Source: Siphonodentalium dalli (lineage: Eukaryota > Mollusca > Scaphopoda > Gadilida > Siphonodentaliidae). Taken from it: DNA of 64,000 nucleotides. The stretch is taken from positions 4,303,784-4,367,783 of the forward strand of contig CP136066.1 of assembly GCA_032622095.1 (NCBI GenBank), given 5' to 3'. A program made the position numbers and the translations under genes. Positions within the stretch are counted from its first letter, which is position 1. The number at the start of each line of letters is the position of its first letter. The notes beneath the pieces were generated by a model. The model did no database searches. It was not told the DNA's origin and saw only the letters and a program-made list of their open reading frames with translations. Below are positions 9,793 to 21,337 of the stretch, one piece after another.

Positions 9793-10029
9793 TCGGCTGA
9801 AATGGTGCGCGCGCAAATTTCGCCTGCTTTTAATAGTCAAACGGGATGAAATTTCTAAATATCGATTCTCTTTGTTGAATCATTTATGAATGCCGGAGAA
9901 TTTAATTCTCACAACGGAACCTGTTTCTCGCAACACGATGTACGAAATATCTAGTATTGAATGGAAATAACTAATTTGAACATCGCATTGGGACGCCTTG
10001 ACTTTACTATGAGGGAACTGGCTTTCGCT

Positions 10030-10102
10030 GGCCTCGTGGCCTAATGGATAAGGCGTCTGACTTCGAATCAGAAGATTGCGAGTTCGAGTCTCGTCGGGGT
10101 CG
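10030..10102 (+). tRNA. tRNA-Arg(TCG), array 1 copy 9
   Basis: Matches the consensus. Confidence 0.94.
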
Positions 10103-10378
10103 ATTAATTTTTATAACATTTTTATGTTTCCAAATGGTCAAGTTTGGTGTCACCATCGGCTACGGGTTTTACATGCGCATATTGAGTGTTAATCCGCGCC
10201 ATTTTCGAAGTTAGCGCATGTTGGGTATCAAATGACAGTCAAGACCATATTGGGTTAATGAAAATGTGTCCAGGTTCAAAATCAAGCGCACACTTCGTTA
10301 TATAAGCTGAGGACGGACACATTGTGGTCTATTGGAAATATAAAAACAAACAAAAATATGTATAAAAATTTTCTCCAC

Positions 10379-10471
10379 TCCCTCGAACCGGATTCGAACC
10401 AGTGACCTAAGGATAGCTGACAACGTCGTAGCATCTACAGTCCTCCGCTCTACCAACTGAGCTATCGAGGG
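10379..10471 (-). tRNA. tRNA-Tyr(GTA), array 1 copy 9
   Basis: Matches the consensus. Confidence 0.94.
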
Positions 10472-10708
10472 TCGGCTGAAATGGTGCGCGCGCAAATTTC
10501 GCCTGCTTTTAATAGTCAAACGGGATGTAATTTCTAAATATCGATTCTCTTTGTTGAATCATTTATGAATGCCGGAGAATTTAATTCTCACAACGGAACC
10601 TGTTTCTCGCAACACGATGTACGAAATATCTAGTATTGAATGGAAATAACTAATTTGAACATCGCATTGGGCCGCCTTGACTTTACTATGAGGGAACTGG
10701 CTTCCGCT

Positions 10709-10781
10709 GGCCTCGTGGCCTAATGGATAAGGCGTCTGACTTCGAATCAGAAGATTGCGAGTTCGAGTCTCGTCGGGGTCG
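10709..10781 (+). tRNA. tRNA-Arg(TCG), array 1 copy 10
   Basis: Consensus gene; carries the TTCC upstream variant also seen before the copies at 12067 and 14104. Confidence 0.94.
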
Positions 10782-11057
10782 ATTAATTTTTATAACATTT
10801 TTATGTTTCCAAATGGTCAAGTTTGGTGTCACCATCGGCTACGGGTTTTACATGCGCATATTGAGTGTTAATCGGCGCCATTTTCGAAGTTAGCGCATGT
10901 TGGGTATCAAATGACAGTCAAGACCATATTGGGTTAATGGAAATGTGTCCAGGTTCAAAATCAAGCGCACACTTCGTTATATAAGCTGAGGACGGACACA
11001 TTGTGGTCTATTGGAAATATAAAAACAAACAAAAATATGTATAAAAATTTTCTCCAC

Positions 11058-11150
11058 TCCCTCGAACCGGATTCGAACCAGTGACCTAAGGATAGCTGAC
11101 AACGTCGTAGCATCTACAGTCCTCCGCTCTACCAACTGAGCTATCGAGGG
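11058..11150 (-). tRNA. tRNA-Tyr(GTA), array 1 copy 10
   Basis: Matches the consensus. Confidence 0.94.
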
Positions 11151-11387
11151 TCGGCTGAAATGGTGCGCGCGCAAATTTCCCCTGCTTTTAATAGTCAAAC
11201 GGGATGAAATTTCTAAATATCGATTCTCTTTGTTGAATCATTTATGAATGCCGGAGAATTTAATTCTCACAACGGAACCTGTTTCTCGCAACACGATGTA
11301 CGAAATATCTAGTATTGAATGGAAATAACTAATTTGAACATCGCATTGGGCCGCCTTGACTTTACTATGAGGGAACTGGCTTTCGCT

Positions 11388-11460
11388 GGCCTCGTGGCCT
11401 AATGGATAAGGCGTCTGACTTCGAATCAGAAGATTGCGAGTTCGAGTCTCGTCGGGGTCG
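11388..11460 (+). tRNA. tRNA-Arg(TCG), array 1 copy 11
   Basis: Matches the consensus. Confidence 0.94.
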
Positions 11461-11736
11461 ATTAATTTTTATAACATTTTTATGTTTCCAAATGGTCAAG
11501 TTTGGTGTCACCATCGGCTACGGGTTTTACATGCGCATATTGAGTGTTAATCGGCGCCATTTTCGAAGTTAGCGCATGTTGGGTATCAAATGACAGTCAA
11601 GACCATATTGGGTTAATGGAAATGTGTCCAGGTTCAAAATCAAGCGCACACTTCGTTATATAAGCTGAGGACGGACACATTGTGGTCTATTGGAAATATA
11701 AAAACAAACAAAAATATGTATAAAAATTTTCTCCAC

Positions 11737-11829
11737 TCCCTCGAACCGGATTCGAACCAGTGACCTAAGGATAGCTGACAACGTCGTAGCATCTACAGTC
11801 CTCCGCTCTACCAACTGAGCTATCGAGGG
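11737..11829 (-). tRNA. tRNA-Tyr(GTA), array 1 copy 11
   Basis: Matches the consensus. Confidence 0.94.
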
Positions 11830-12066
11830 TCGGCTGAAATGGTGCGCGCGCAAATTTCGCCTGCTTTTAATAGTCAAACGGGATGAAATTTCTAAATATC
11901 GATTCTCTTTGTTGAATCATTTATGAATGCCGGAGAATTTAATTCTCACAACGGAACCTGTTTCTCGCAACACGATGTACGAAATATCTAGTATTGAATG
12001 GAAATAACTAATTTGAACATCGCATTGGGCCGCCTTGACTTTACTATGAGGGAACTGGCTTCCGCT

Positions 12067-12139
12067 GGCCTCGTGGCCAAATGGATAAGGCGTCTGACTT
12101 CGAATCAGAAGATTGCGAGTTCGAGTCTCGTCGGGGTCG
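12067..12139 (+). tRNA. tRNA-Arg(TCG), array 1 copy 12, D-stem variant
   Basis: T13 to A breaks the last D-stem pair (A-A). Shared with the copy at 14104, three units away. Confidence 0.85.
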
Positions 12140-12415
12140 ATTAATTTTTATAACATTTTTATGTTTCCAAATGGTCAAGTTTGGTGTCACCATCGGCTAC
12201 GGGTTTTACATGCGCATATTGAGTGTTAATCGGCGCCATTTTCGAAGTTAGCGCATGTTGGGTATCAAATGACAGTCAAGACCATATTGGGTTAATGGAA
12301 ATGTGTCCAGGTTCAAAATCAAGCGCACACTTCGTTATATAAGCTGAGGACGGACACATTGTGGTCTATTGGAAATATAAAAACAAACAAAAATATGTAT
12401 AAAAATTTTCTCCAC

Positions 12416-12508
12416 TCCCTCGAACCGGATTCGAACCAGTGACCTAAGGATAGCTGACAACGTCGTAGCATCTACAGTCCTCCGCTCTACCAACTGAGCT
12501 ATCGAGGG
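12416..12508 (-). tRNA. tRNA-Tyr(GTA), array 1 copy 12
   Basis: Matches the consensus. Confidence 0.94.
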
Positions 12509-12745
12509 TCGGCTGAAATGGTGCGCGCGCAAATTTCCCCTGCTTTTAATAGTCAAACGGGATGAAATTTCTAAATATCGATTCTCTTTGTTGAATCATT
12601 TATGAATGCCGGAGAATTTAATTCTCACAACGGAACCTGTTTCTCGCAACACGATGTACGAAATATCTAGTATTGAATGGAAATAACTAATTTGAACATC
12701 GCATTGGGCCGCCTTGACTTTACTATGAGGGAACTGGCTTTCGCT

Positions 12746-12818
12746 GGCCTCGTGGCCTAATGGATAAGGCGTCTGACTTCGAATCAGAAGATTGCGAGTT
12801 CGAGTCTCGTCGGGGTCG
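12746..12818 (+). tRNA. tRNA-Arg(TCG), array 1 copy 13
   Basis: Matches the consensus. Confidence 0.94.
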
Positions 12819-13094
12819 ATTAATTTTTATAACATTTTTATGTTTCCAAATGGTCAAGTTTGGTGTCACCATCGGCTACGGGTTTTACATGCGCATATTG
12901 AGTGTTAATCGGCGCCATTTTCGAAGTTAGCGCATGTTGGGTATCAAATGACAGTCAAGACCATATTGGGTTAATGGAAATGTGTCCAGGTTCAAAATCA
13001 AGCGCACACTTCGTTATATAAGCTGAGGACGGACACATTGTGGTCTATTGGAAATATAAAAACAAACAAAAATATGTATTAAAATTTTCTCCAC

Positions 13095-13187
13095 TCCCTC
13101 GAACCGGATTCGAACCAGTGACCTAAGGATAGCTGACAACGTCGTAGCATCTACAGTCCTCCGCTCTACCAACTGAGCTATCGAGGG
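13095..13187 (-). tRNA. tRNA-Tyr(GTA), array 1 copy 13
   Basis: Consensus gene; terminator reduced to T4, a marker shared with the copies at 15132 and 16490. Confidence 0.93.
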
Positions 13188-13424
13188 TCGGCTGAAATGG
13201 TGCGCGCGCAAATTTCGCCTGCTTTTAATAGTCAAACGGGATGAAATTTCTAAATATCGATTCTCTTTGTTGAATCATTTATGAATGCCGGAGAATTTAA
13301 TTCTCACAACGGAACCTGTTTCTCGCAACACGATGTACGAAATATCTAGTATTGAATGGAAATAACTAATTTGAACATCGCATTGGGCCGCCTTGACTTT
13401 ACTATGAGGGAACTGGCTTTCGCT

Positions 13425-13497
13425 GGCCTCGTGGCCTAATGGATAAGGCGTCTGACTTCGAATCAGAAGATTGCGAGTTCGAGTCTCGTCGGGGTCG
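13425..13497 (+). tRNA. tRNA-Arg(TCG), array 1 copy 14
   Basis: Matches the consensus. Confidence 0.94.
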
Positions 13498-13773
13498 ATT
13501 AATTTTTATAACATTTTTATGTTTCCAAATGGTCAAGTTTGGTGTCACCATCGGCTACGGGTTTTACATGCGCATATTGAGTGTTAATCGGCGCCATTTT
13601 CGAAGTTAGCGCATGTTGGGTATCAAATGACAGTCAAGACCATATTGGGTTAATGGAAATGTGTCCAGGTTCAAAATCAAGCGCACACTTCGTTATATAA
13701 GCTGAGGACGGACACATTGTGGTCTATTGGAAATATAAAAACAAACAAAAATATGTATAAAAATTTTCTCCAC

Positions 13774-13866
13774 TCCCTCGAACCGGATTCGAACCAGTGA
13801 CCTAAGGATAGCTGACAACGTCGTAGCATCTACAGTCCTCCGCTCTACCAACTGAGCTATCGAGGG
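13774..13866 (-). tRNA. tRNA-Tyr(GTA), array 1 copy 14
   Basis: Matches the consensus. Confidence 0.94.
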
Positions 13867-14103
13867 TCGGCTGAAATGGTGCGCGCGCAAATTTCCCCTG
13901 CTTTTAATAGTCAAACGGGATGAAATTTCTAAATATCGATTCTCTTTGTTGAATCATTTATGAATGCCGGAGAATTTAATTCTCACAACGGAACCTGTTT
14001 CTCGCAACACGATGTACGAAATATCTAGTATTGAATGGAAATAACTAATTTGAACATCGCATTGGGCCGCCTTGACTTTACTATGAGGGAACTGGCTTCC
14101 GCT

Positions 14104-14176
14104 GGCCTCGTGGCCAAATGGATAAGGCGTCTGACTTCGAATCAGAAGATTGCGAGTTCGAGTCTCGTCGGGGTCG
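14104..14176 (+). tRNA. tRNA-Arg(TCG), array 1 copy 15, D-stem variant
   Basis: Same T13-to-A change as the copy at 12067. Confidence 0.85.
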
Positions 14177-14452
14177 ATTAATTTTTATAACATTTTTATG
14201 TTTCCAAATGGTCAAGTTTGGTGTCACCATCGGCTACGGGTTTTACATGCGCATATTGAGTGTTAATCGGCGCCATTTTCGAAGTTAGCGCATGTTGGGT
14301 ATCAAATGACAGTCAAGACCATATTGGGTTAATGGAAATGTGTCCAGGTTCAAAATCAAGCGCACACTTCGTTATATAAGCTGAGGACGGACACATTGTG
14401 GTCTATTGGAAATATAAAAACAAACAAAAATATGTATAAAAATTTTCTCCAC

Positions 14453-14545
14453 TCCCTCGAACCGGATTCGAACCAGTGACCTAAGGATAGCTGACAACGT
14501 CGTAGCATCTACAGTCCTCCGCTCTACCAACTGAGCTATCGAGGG
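14453..14545 (-). tRNA. tRNA-Tyr(GTA), array 1 copy 15
   Basis: Matches the consensus. Confidence 0.94.
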
Positions 14546-14782
14546 TCGGCTGAAATGGTGCGCGCGCAAATTTCCCCTGCTTTTAATAGTCAAACGGGAT
14601 GAAATTTCTAAATATCGATTCTCTTTGTTGAATCATTTATGAATGCCGGAGAATTTAATTCTCACAACGGAACCTGTTTCTCGCAACACGATGTACGAAA
14701 TATCTAGTATTGAATGGAAATAACTAATTTGAACATCGCATTGGGCCGCCTTGACTTTACTATGAGGGAACTGGCTTTCGCT

Positions 14783-14855
14783 GGCCTCGTGGCCTAATGG
14801 ATAAGGCGTCTGACTTCGAATCAGAAGATTGCGAGTTCGAGTCTCGTCGGGGTCG
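14783..14855 (+). tRNA. tRNA-Arg(TCG), array 1 copy 16
   Basis: Matches the consensus. Confidence 0.94.
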
Positions 14856-15131
14856 ATTAATTTTTATAACATTTTTATGTTTCCAAATGGTCAAGTTTGG
14901 TGTCACCATCGGCTACGGGTTTTACATGCGCATATTGAGTGTTAATCGGCGCCATTTTCGAAGTTAGCGCATGTTGGGTATCAAATGACAGTCAAGACCA
15001 TATTGGGTTAATGGAAATGTGTCCAGGTTCAAAATCAAGCGCACACTTCGTTATATAAGCTGAGGACGGACACATTGTGGTCTATTGGAAATATAAAAAC
15101 AAACAAAAATATGTATTAAAATTTTCTCCAC

Positions 15132-15224
15132 TCCCTCGAACCGGATTCGAACCAGTGACCTAAGGATAGCTGACAACGTCGTAGCATCTACAGTCCTCCG
15201 CTCTACCAACTGAGCTATCGAGGG
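15132..15224 (-). tRNA. tRNA-Tyr(GTA), array 1 copy 16
   Basis: Consensus gene with the T4 terminator variant. Confidence 0.93.
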
Positions 15225-15461
15225 TCGGCTGAAATGGTGCGCGCGCAAATTTCGCCTGCTTTTAATAGTCAAACGGGATGAAATTTCTAAATATCGATTC
15301 TCTTTGTTGAATCATTTATGAATGCCGGAGAATTTAATTCTCACAACGGAACCTGTTTCTCGCAACACGATGTACGAAATATCTAGTATTGAATGGAAAT
15401 AACTAATTTGAACATCGCATTGGGCCGCCTTGACTTTACTATGAGGGAACTGGCTTTCGCT

Positions 15462-15534
15462 GGCCTCGTGGCCTAATGGATAAGGCGTCTGACTTCGAAT
15501 CAGAAGATTGCGAGTTCGAGTCTCGTCGGGGTCG
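15462..15534 (+). tRNA. tRNA-Arg(TCG), array 1 copy 17
   Basis: Consensus gene with the interrupted terminator also seen at 8672 and 9351. Confidence 0.92.
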
Positions 15535-15810
15535 ATTAATTTGTATAACATTTTTATGTTTCCAAATGGTCAAGTTTGGTGTCACCATCGGCTACGGGTT
15601 TTACATGCGCATATTGAGTGTTAATCGGCGCCATTTTCGAAGTTAGCGCATGTTGGGTATCAAATGACAGTCAAGACCATATTGGGTTAATGGAAATGTG
15701 TCCAGGTTCAAAATCAAGCGCACACTTCGTTATATAAGCTGAGGACGGACACATTGTGGTCTATTGGAAATATAAAAACAAACAAAAATATGTATAAAAA
15801 TTTTCTCCAC

Positions 15811-15903
15811 TCCCTCGAACCGGATTCGAACCAGTGACCTAAGGATAGCTGACAACGTCGTAGCATCTACAGTCCTCCGCTCTACCAACTGAGCTATCGA
15901 GGG
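15811..15903 (-). tRNA. tRNA-Tyr(GTA), array 1 copy 17
   Basis: Matches the consensus. Confidence 0.94.
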
Positions 15904-16140
15904 TCGGCTGAAATGGTGCGCGCGCAAATTTCCCCTGCTTTTAATAGTCAAACGGGATGAAATTTCTAAATATCGATTCTCTTTGTTGAATCATTTATGA
16001 ATGCCGGAGAATTTAATTCTCACAACGGAACCTGTTTCTCGCAACACGATGTACGAAATATCTAGTATTGAATGGAAATAACTAATTTGAACATCGCATT
16101 GGGCCGCCTTGACTTTACTATGAGGGAACTGGCTTTCGCT

Positions 16141-16213
16141 GGCCTCGTGGCCTAATGGATAAGGCGTCTGACTTCGAATCAGAAGATTGCGAGTTCGAGT
16201 CTCGTCGGGGTCG
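16141..16213 (+). tRNA. tRNA-Arg(TCG), array 1 copy 18
   Basis: Matches the consensus. Confidence 0.94.
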
Positions 16214-16489
16214 ATTAATTTTTATAACATTTTTATGTTTCCAAATGGTCAAGTTTGGTGTCACCATCGGCTACGGGTTTTACATGCGCATATTGAGTGT
16301 TAATCGGCGCCATTTTCGAAGTTAGCGCATGTTGGGTATCAAATGACAGTCAAGACCATATTGGGTTAATGGAAATGTGTCCAGGTTCAAAATCAAGCGC
16401 ACACTTCGTTATATAAGCTGAGGACGGACACATTGTGGTCTATTGGAAATATAAAAACAAACAAAAATATGTATTAAAATTTTCTCCAC

Positions 16490-16582
16490 TCCCTCGAACC
16501 GGATTCGAACCAGTGACCTAAGGATAGCTGACAACGTCGTAGCATCTACAGTCCTCCGCTCTACCAACTGAGCTATCGAGGG
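16490..16582 (-). tRNA. tRNA-Tyr(GTA), array 1 copy 18
   Basis: Consensus gene with the T4 terminator variant. Confidence 0.93.
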
Positions 16583-16819
16583 TCGGCTGAAATGGTGCGC
16601 GCGCAAATTTCGCCTGCTTTTAATAGTCAAACGGGATGAAATTTCTAAATATCGATTCTCTTTGTTGAATCATTTATGAATGCCGGAGAATTTAATTCTC
16701 ACAACGGAACCTGTTTCTCGCAACACGATGTACGAAATATCTAGTATTGAATGGAAATAACTAATTTGAACATCGCATTGGGCCGCCTTGACTTTACTAT
16801 GAGGGAACTGGCTTTCGCT

Positions 16820-16892
16820 GGCCTCGTGGCCTAATGGATAAGGCGTCTGACTTCGAATCAGAAGATTGCGAGTTCGAGTCTCGTCGGGGTCG
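16820..16892 (+). tRNA. tRNA-Arg(TCG), array 1 copy 19
   Basis: Matches the consensus. Confidence 0.94.
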
Positions 16893-17168
16893 ATTAATTT
16901 TTATAACATTTTTATGTTTCCAAATGGTCAAGTTTGGTGTCACCATCGGCTACGGGTTTTACATGCGCATATTGAGTGTTAATCGGCGCCATTTTCGAAG
17001 TTAGCGCATGTTGGGTATCAAATGACAGTCAAGACCATATTGGGTTAATGGAAATGTGTCCAGGTTCAAAATCAAGCGCACACTTCGTTATATAAGCTGA
17101 GGACGGACACATTGTGGTCTATTGGAAATATAAAAACAAACAAAAATATGTATAAAAATTTTCTCCAC

Positions 17169-17261
17169 TCCCTCGAACCGGATTCGAACCAGTGACCTAA
17201 GGATAGCTGACAACGTCGTAGCATCTACAGTCCTCCGCTCTACCAACTGAGCTATCGAGGG
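17169..17261 (-). tRNA. tRNA-Tyr(GTA), array 1 copy 19
   Basis: Matches the consensus. Confidence 0.94.
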
Positions 17262-17498
17262 TCGGCTGAAATGGTGCGCGCGCAAATTTCGCCTGCTTTT
17301 AATAGTCAAACGGGATGAAATTTCTAAATATCGATTCTCTTTGTTGAATCATTTATGAATGCCGGAGAATTTAATTCTCACAACGGAACCTGTTTCTCGC
17401 AACACGATGTACGAAATATCTAGTATTGAATGGAAATAACTAATTTGAACATCGCATTGGGCCGCCTTGACTTTACTATGAGGGAACTGGCTTTCGCT

Positions 17499-17571
17499 GG
17501 CCTCGTGGCCTAATGGATAAGGCGTCTGACTTCGAATCAGAAGATTGCGAGTTCGAGTCTCGTCGGGGTCG
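17499..17571 (+). tRNA. tRNA-Arg(TCG), array 1 copy 20
   Basis: Matches the consensus. Confidence 0.94.
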
Positions 17572-17847
17572 ATTAATTTTTATAACATTTTTATGTTTCC
17601 AAATGGTCAAGTTTGGTGTCACCATCGGCTACGGGTTTTACATGCGCATATTGAGTGTTAATCGGCGCCATTTTCGAAGTTAGCGCATGTTGGGTATCAA
17701 ATGACAGTCAAGACCATATTGGGTTAATGGAAATGTGTCCAGGTTCAAAATCAAGCGCACACTTCGTTATATAAGCTGAGGACGGACACATTGTGGTCTA
17801 TTGGAAATATAAAAACAAACAAAAATATGTATAAAAATTTTCTCCAC

Positions 17848-17940
17848 TCCCTCGAACCGGATTCGAACCAGTGACCTAAGGATAGCTGACAACGTCGTAG
17901 CATCTACAGTCCTCCGCTCTACCAACTGAGCTATCGAGGG
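17848..17940 (-). tRNA. tRNA-Tyr(GTA), array 1 copy 20
   Basis: Matches the consensus. Confidence 0.94.
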
Positions 17941-18177
17941 TCGGCTGAAATGGTGCGCGCGCAAATTTCCCCTGCTTTTAATAGTCAAACGGGATGAAAT
18001 TTCTAAATATCGATTCTCTTTGTTGAATCATTTATGAATGCCGGAGAATTTAATTCTCACAACGGAACCTGTTTCTCGCAACACGATGTACGAAATATCT
18101 AGTATTGAATGGAAATAACTAATTTGAACATCGCATTGGGCCGCCTTGACTTTACTATGAGGGAACTGGCTTTCGCT

Positions 18178-18250
18178 GGCCTCGTGGCCTAATGGATAAG
18201 GCGTCTGACTTCGAATCAGAAGATTGCGAGTTCGAGTCTCGTCGGGGTCG
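18178..18250 (+). tRNA. tRNA-Arg(TCG), array 1 copy 21
   Basis: Consensus gene; the spacer after it has a 1-bp insertion (GAGTGATTGATCGG), shared with the unit at 19537. Confidence 0.94.
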
Positions 18251-18527
18251 ATTAATTTTTATAACATTTTTATGTTTCCAAATGGTCAAGTTTGGTGTCA
18301 CCATCGGCTACGGGTTTTACATGCGCATATTGAGTGATTGATCGGCGCGATTTTCGAAGTTAGCGCATGTTGGGTATCAAATGACAGTCAAGACCATATT
18401 GGGTTAATGGAAATGTGTCCAGGTTCAAAATCAAGCGCACACTTCGTTATATAAGCTGAGGACGGACACATTGTGGTCTATTGGAAATATAAAAACAAAC
18501 AAAAATATGTATAAAAATTTTCTCCAC

Positions 18528-18620
18528 TCCCTCGAACCGGATTCGAACCAGTGACCTAAGGATAGCTGACAACGTCGTAGCATCTACAGTCCTCCGCTCT
18601 ACCAACTGAGCTATCGAGGG
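18528..18620 (-). tRNA. tRNA-Tyr(GTA), array 1 copy 21
   Basis: Matches the consensus. Confidence 0.94.
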
Positions 18621-18857
18621 TCGGCTGAAATGGTGCGCGCGCAAATTTCGCCTGCTTTTAATAGTCAAACGGGATGAAATTTCTAAATATCGATTCTCTT
18701 TGTTGAATCATTTATGAATGCCGGAGAATTTAATTCTCACAACGGAACCTGTTTCTCGCAACACGATGTACGAAATATCTAGTATTGAATGGAAATAACT
18801 AATTTGAACATCGCATTGGGCCGCCTTGACTTTACTATGAGGGAACTGGCTTTCGCT

Positions 18858-18930
18858 GGCCTCGTGGCCTAATGGATAAGGCGTCTGACTTCGAATCAGA
18901 AGATTGCGAGTTCGAGTCTCGTCGGGGTCG
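18858..18930 (+). tRNA. tRNA-Arg(TCG), array 1 copy 22
   Basis: Matches the consensus. Confidence 0.94.
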
Positions 18931-19206
18931 ATTAATTTTTATAACATTTTTATGTTTCCAAATGGTCAAGTTTGGTGTCACCATCGGCTACGGGTTTTAC
19001 ATGCGCATATTGAGTGTTAATCGGCGCCATTTTCGAAGTTAGCGCATGTTGGGTATCAAATGACAGTCAAGACCATATTGGGTTAATGGAAATGTGTCCA
19101 GGTTCAAAATCAAGCGCACACTTCGTTATATAAGCTGAGGACGGACACATTGTGGTCTATTGGAAATATAAAAACAAACAAAAATATGTATAAAAATTTT
19201 CTCCAC

Positions 19207-19299
19207 TCCCTCGAACCGGATTCGAACCAGTGACCTAAGGATAGCTGACAACGTCGTAGCATCTACAGTCCTCCGCTCTACCAACTGAGCTATCGAGGG
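19207..19299 (-). tRNA. tRNA-Tyr(GTA), array 1 copy 22
   Basis: Matches the consensus. Confidence 0.94.
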
Positions 19300-19536
19300 T
19301 CGGCTGAAATGGTGCGCGCGCAAATTTCGCCTGCTTTTAATAGTCAAACGGGATGAAATTTCTAAATATCGATTCTCTTTGTTGAATCATTTATGAATGC
19401 CGGAGAATTTAATTCTCACAACGGAACCTGTTTCTCGCAACACGATGTACGAAATATCTAGTATTGAATGGAAATAACTAATTTGAACATCGCATTGGGC
19501 CGCCTTGACTTTACTATGAGGGAACTGGCTTTCGCT

Positions 19537-19609
19537 GGCCTCGTGGCCTAATGGATAAGGCGTCTGACTTCGAATCAGAAGATTGCGAGTTCGAGTCTCG
19601 TCGGGGTCG
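19537..19609 (+). tRNA. tRNA-Arg(TCG), array 1 copy 23
   Basis: Consensus gene; spacer carries the 1-bp insertion noted for 18178. Confidence 0.94.
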
Positions 19610-19886
19610 ATTAATTTTTATAACATTTTTATGTTTCCAAATGGTCAAGTTTGGTGTCACCATCGGCTACGGGTTTTACATGCGCATATTGAGTGATTGA
19701 TCGGCGCCATTTTCGAAGTTAGCGCATGTTGGGTATCAAATGACAGTCAAGACCATATTGGGTTAATGGAAATGTGTCCAGGTTCAAAATCAAGCGCACA
19801 CTTCGTTATATAAGCTGAGGACGGACACATTGTGGTCTATTGGAAATATAAAAACAAACAAAAATATGTATAAAAATTTTCTCCAC

Positions 19887-19979
19887 TCCCTCGAACCGGA
19901 TTCGAACCAGTGACCTAAGGATAGCTGACAACGTCGTAGCATCTACAGTCCTCCGCTCTACCAACTGAGCTATCGAGGG
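19887..19979 (-). tRNA. tRNA-Tyr(GTA), array 1 copy 23
   Basis: Matches the consensus. Confidence 0.94.
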
Positions 19980-20216
19980 TCGGCTGAAATGGTGCGCGCG
20001 CAAATTTCGCCTGCTTTTAATAGTCAAACGGGATGAAATTTCTAAATATCGATTCTCTTTGTTGAATCATTTATGAATGCCGGAGAATTTAATTCTCACA
20101 ACGGAACCTGTTTCTCGCAACACGATGTACGAAATATCTAGTATTGAATGGAAATAACTAATTTGAACATCGCATTGGGCCGCCTTGACTTTACTATGAG
20201 GGAACTGGCTTTCGCT

Positions 20217-20289
20217 GGCCTCGTGGCCTAATGGATAAGGCGTCTGACTTCGAATCAGAAGATTGCGAGTTCGAGTCTCGTCGGGGTCG
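20217..20289 (+). tRNA. tRNA-Arg(TCG), array 1 copy 24
   Basis: Matches the consensus. Confidence 0.94.
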
Positions 20290-20565
20290 ATTAATTTTTA
20301 TAACATTTTTATGTTTCCAAATGGTCAAGTTTGGTGTCACCATCGGCTACGGGTTTTACATGCGCATATTGAGTGTTAATCGGTGCCATTTTCGAAGTTA
20401 GCGCATGTTGGGTATCAAATGACAGTCAAGACCATATTGGGTTAATGGAAATGTGTCCAGGTTCAAAATCAAGCGCACACTTCGTTATATAAGCTGAGGA
20501 CGGACACATTGTGGTCTATTGGAAATATAAAAACAAACAAAAATATGTGTAAAAATTTTCTCCAC

Positions 20566-20658
20566 TCCCTCGAACCGGATTCGAACCAGTGACCTAAGGA
20601 TAGCTGACAACGTCGTAGCATCTACAGTCCTCCGCTCTACCAACTGAGCTATCGAGGG
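20566..20658 (-). tRNA. tRNA-Tyr(GTA), array 1 copy 24
   Basis: Consensus gene; one substitution just beyond the terminator. Confidence 0.94.
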
Positions 20659-20895
20659 TCGGCTGAAATGGTGTGCGCGCAAATTTCGCCTGCTTTTAAT
20701 AGTCAAACGGGATGAAATTTCTAAATATCGATTCTCTTTGTTGAATCATTTATGAATGCCGGAGAATTTAATTCTCACAACGGAACCTGTTTCTCGCAAC
20801 ACGATGTACGAAATATCTAGTATTGAATGGAAATAACTAATTTGAACATCGCATTGGGCCGCCTTGACTTTACTATGAGGGAACTGGCTTTCGCT

Positions 20896-20968
20896 GGCCT
20901 CGTGGCCTAATTGATAAGGCGTCTGACTTCGAATCAGAAGATTGCGAGTTCGAGTCTCGTCGGGGTCG
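20896..20968 (+). tRNA. tRNA-Arg(TCG), array 1 copy 25, D-loop variant
   Basis: A G-to-T change replaces one of the two invariant D-loop guanines, which form tertiary contacts with the T loop and are part of the A box. Activity is doubtful. Confidence 0.75.
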
Positions 20969-21244
20969 ATTAATTTTTATAACATTTTTATGTTTCCAAA
21001 TGGTCAAGTTTGGTGTCACCATCGGCTACGGGTTTTACATGCGCATATTGAGTGTTAATCGGCGCCATTTTCGAAGTTAGCGCATGTTGGGTATCAAATG
21101 ACAGTCAAGACCATATTGGGTTAATGGAAATGTGTCCAGGTTCAAAATCAAGCGCACACTTCGTTATATAAGCTGAGGACGGACACATTGTGGTCTATTG
21201 GAAATATAAAAACAAACAAAAATATGTATAAAAATTTTCTCCAC

Positions 21245-21337
21245 TCCCTCGAACCGGATTCGAACCAGTGACCTAAGGATAGCTGACAACGTCGTAGCAT
21301 CTACAGTCCTCCGCTCTACCAACTGAGCTATCGAGGG
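21245..21337 (-). tRNA. tRNA-Tyr(GTA), array 1 copy 25
   Basis: Consensus gene, the last of array 1. The unit breaks off 71 bp beyond its 5' end, where the palindrome begins. Confidence 0.94.
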
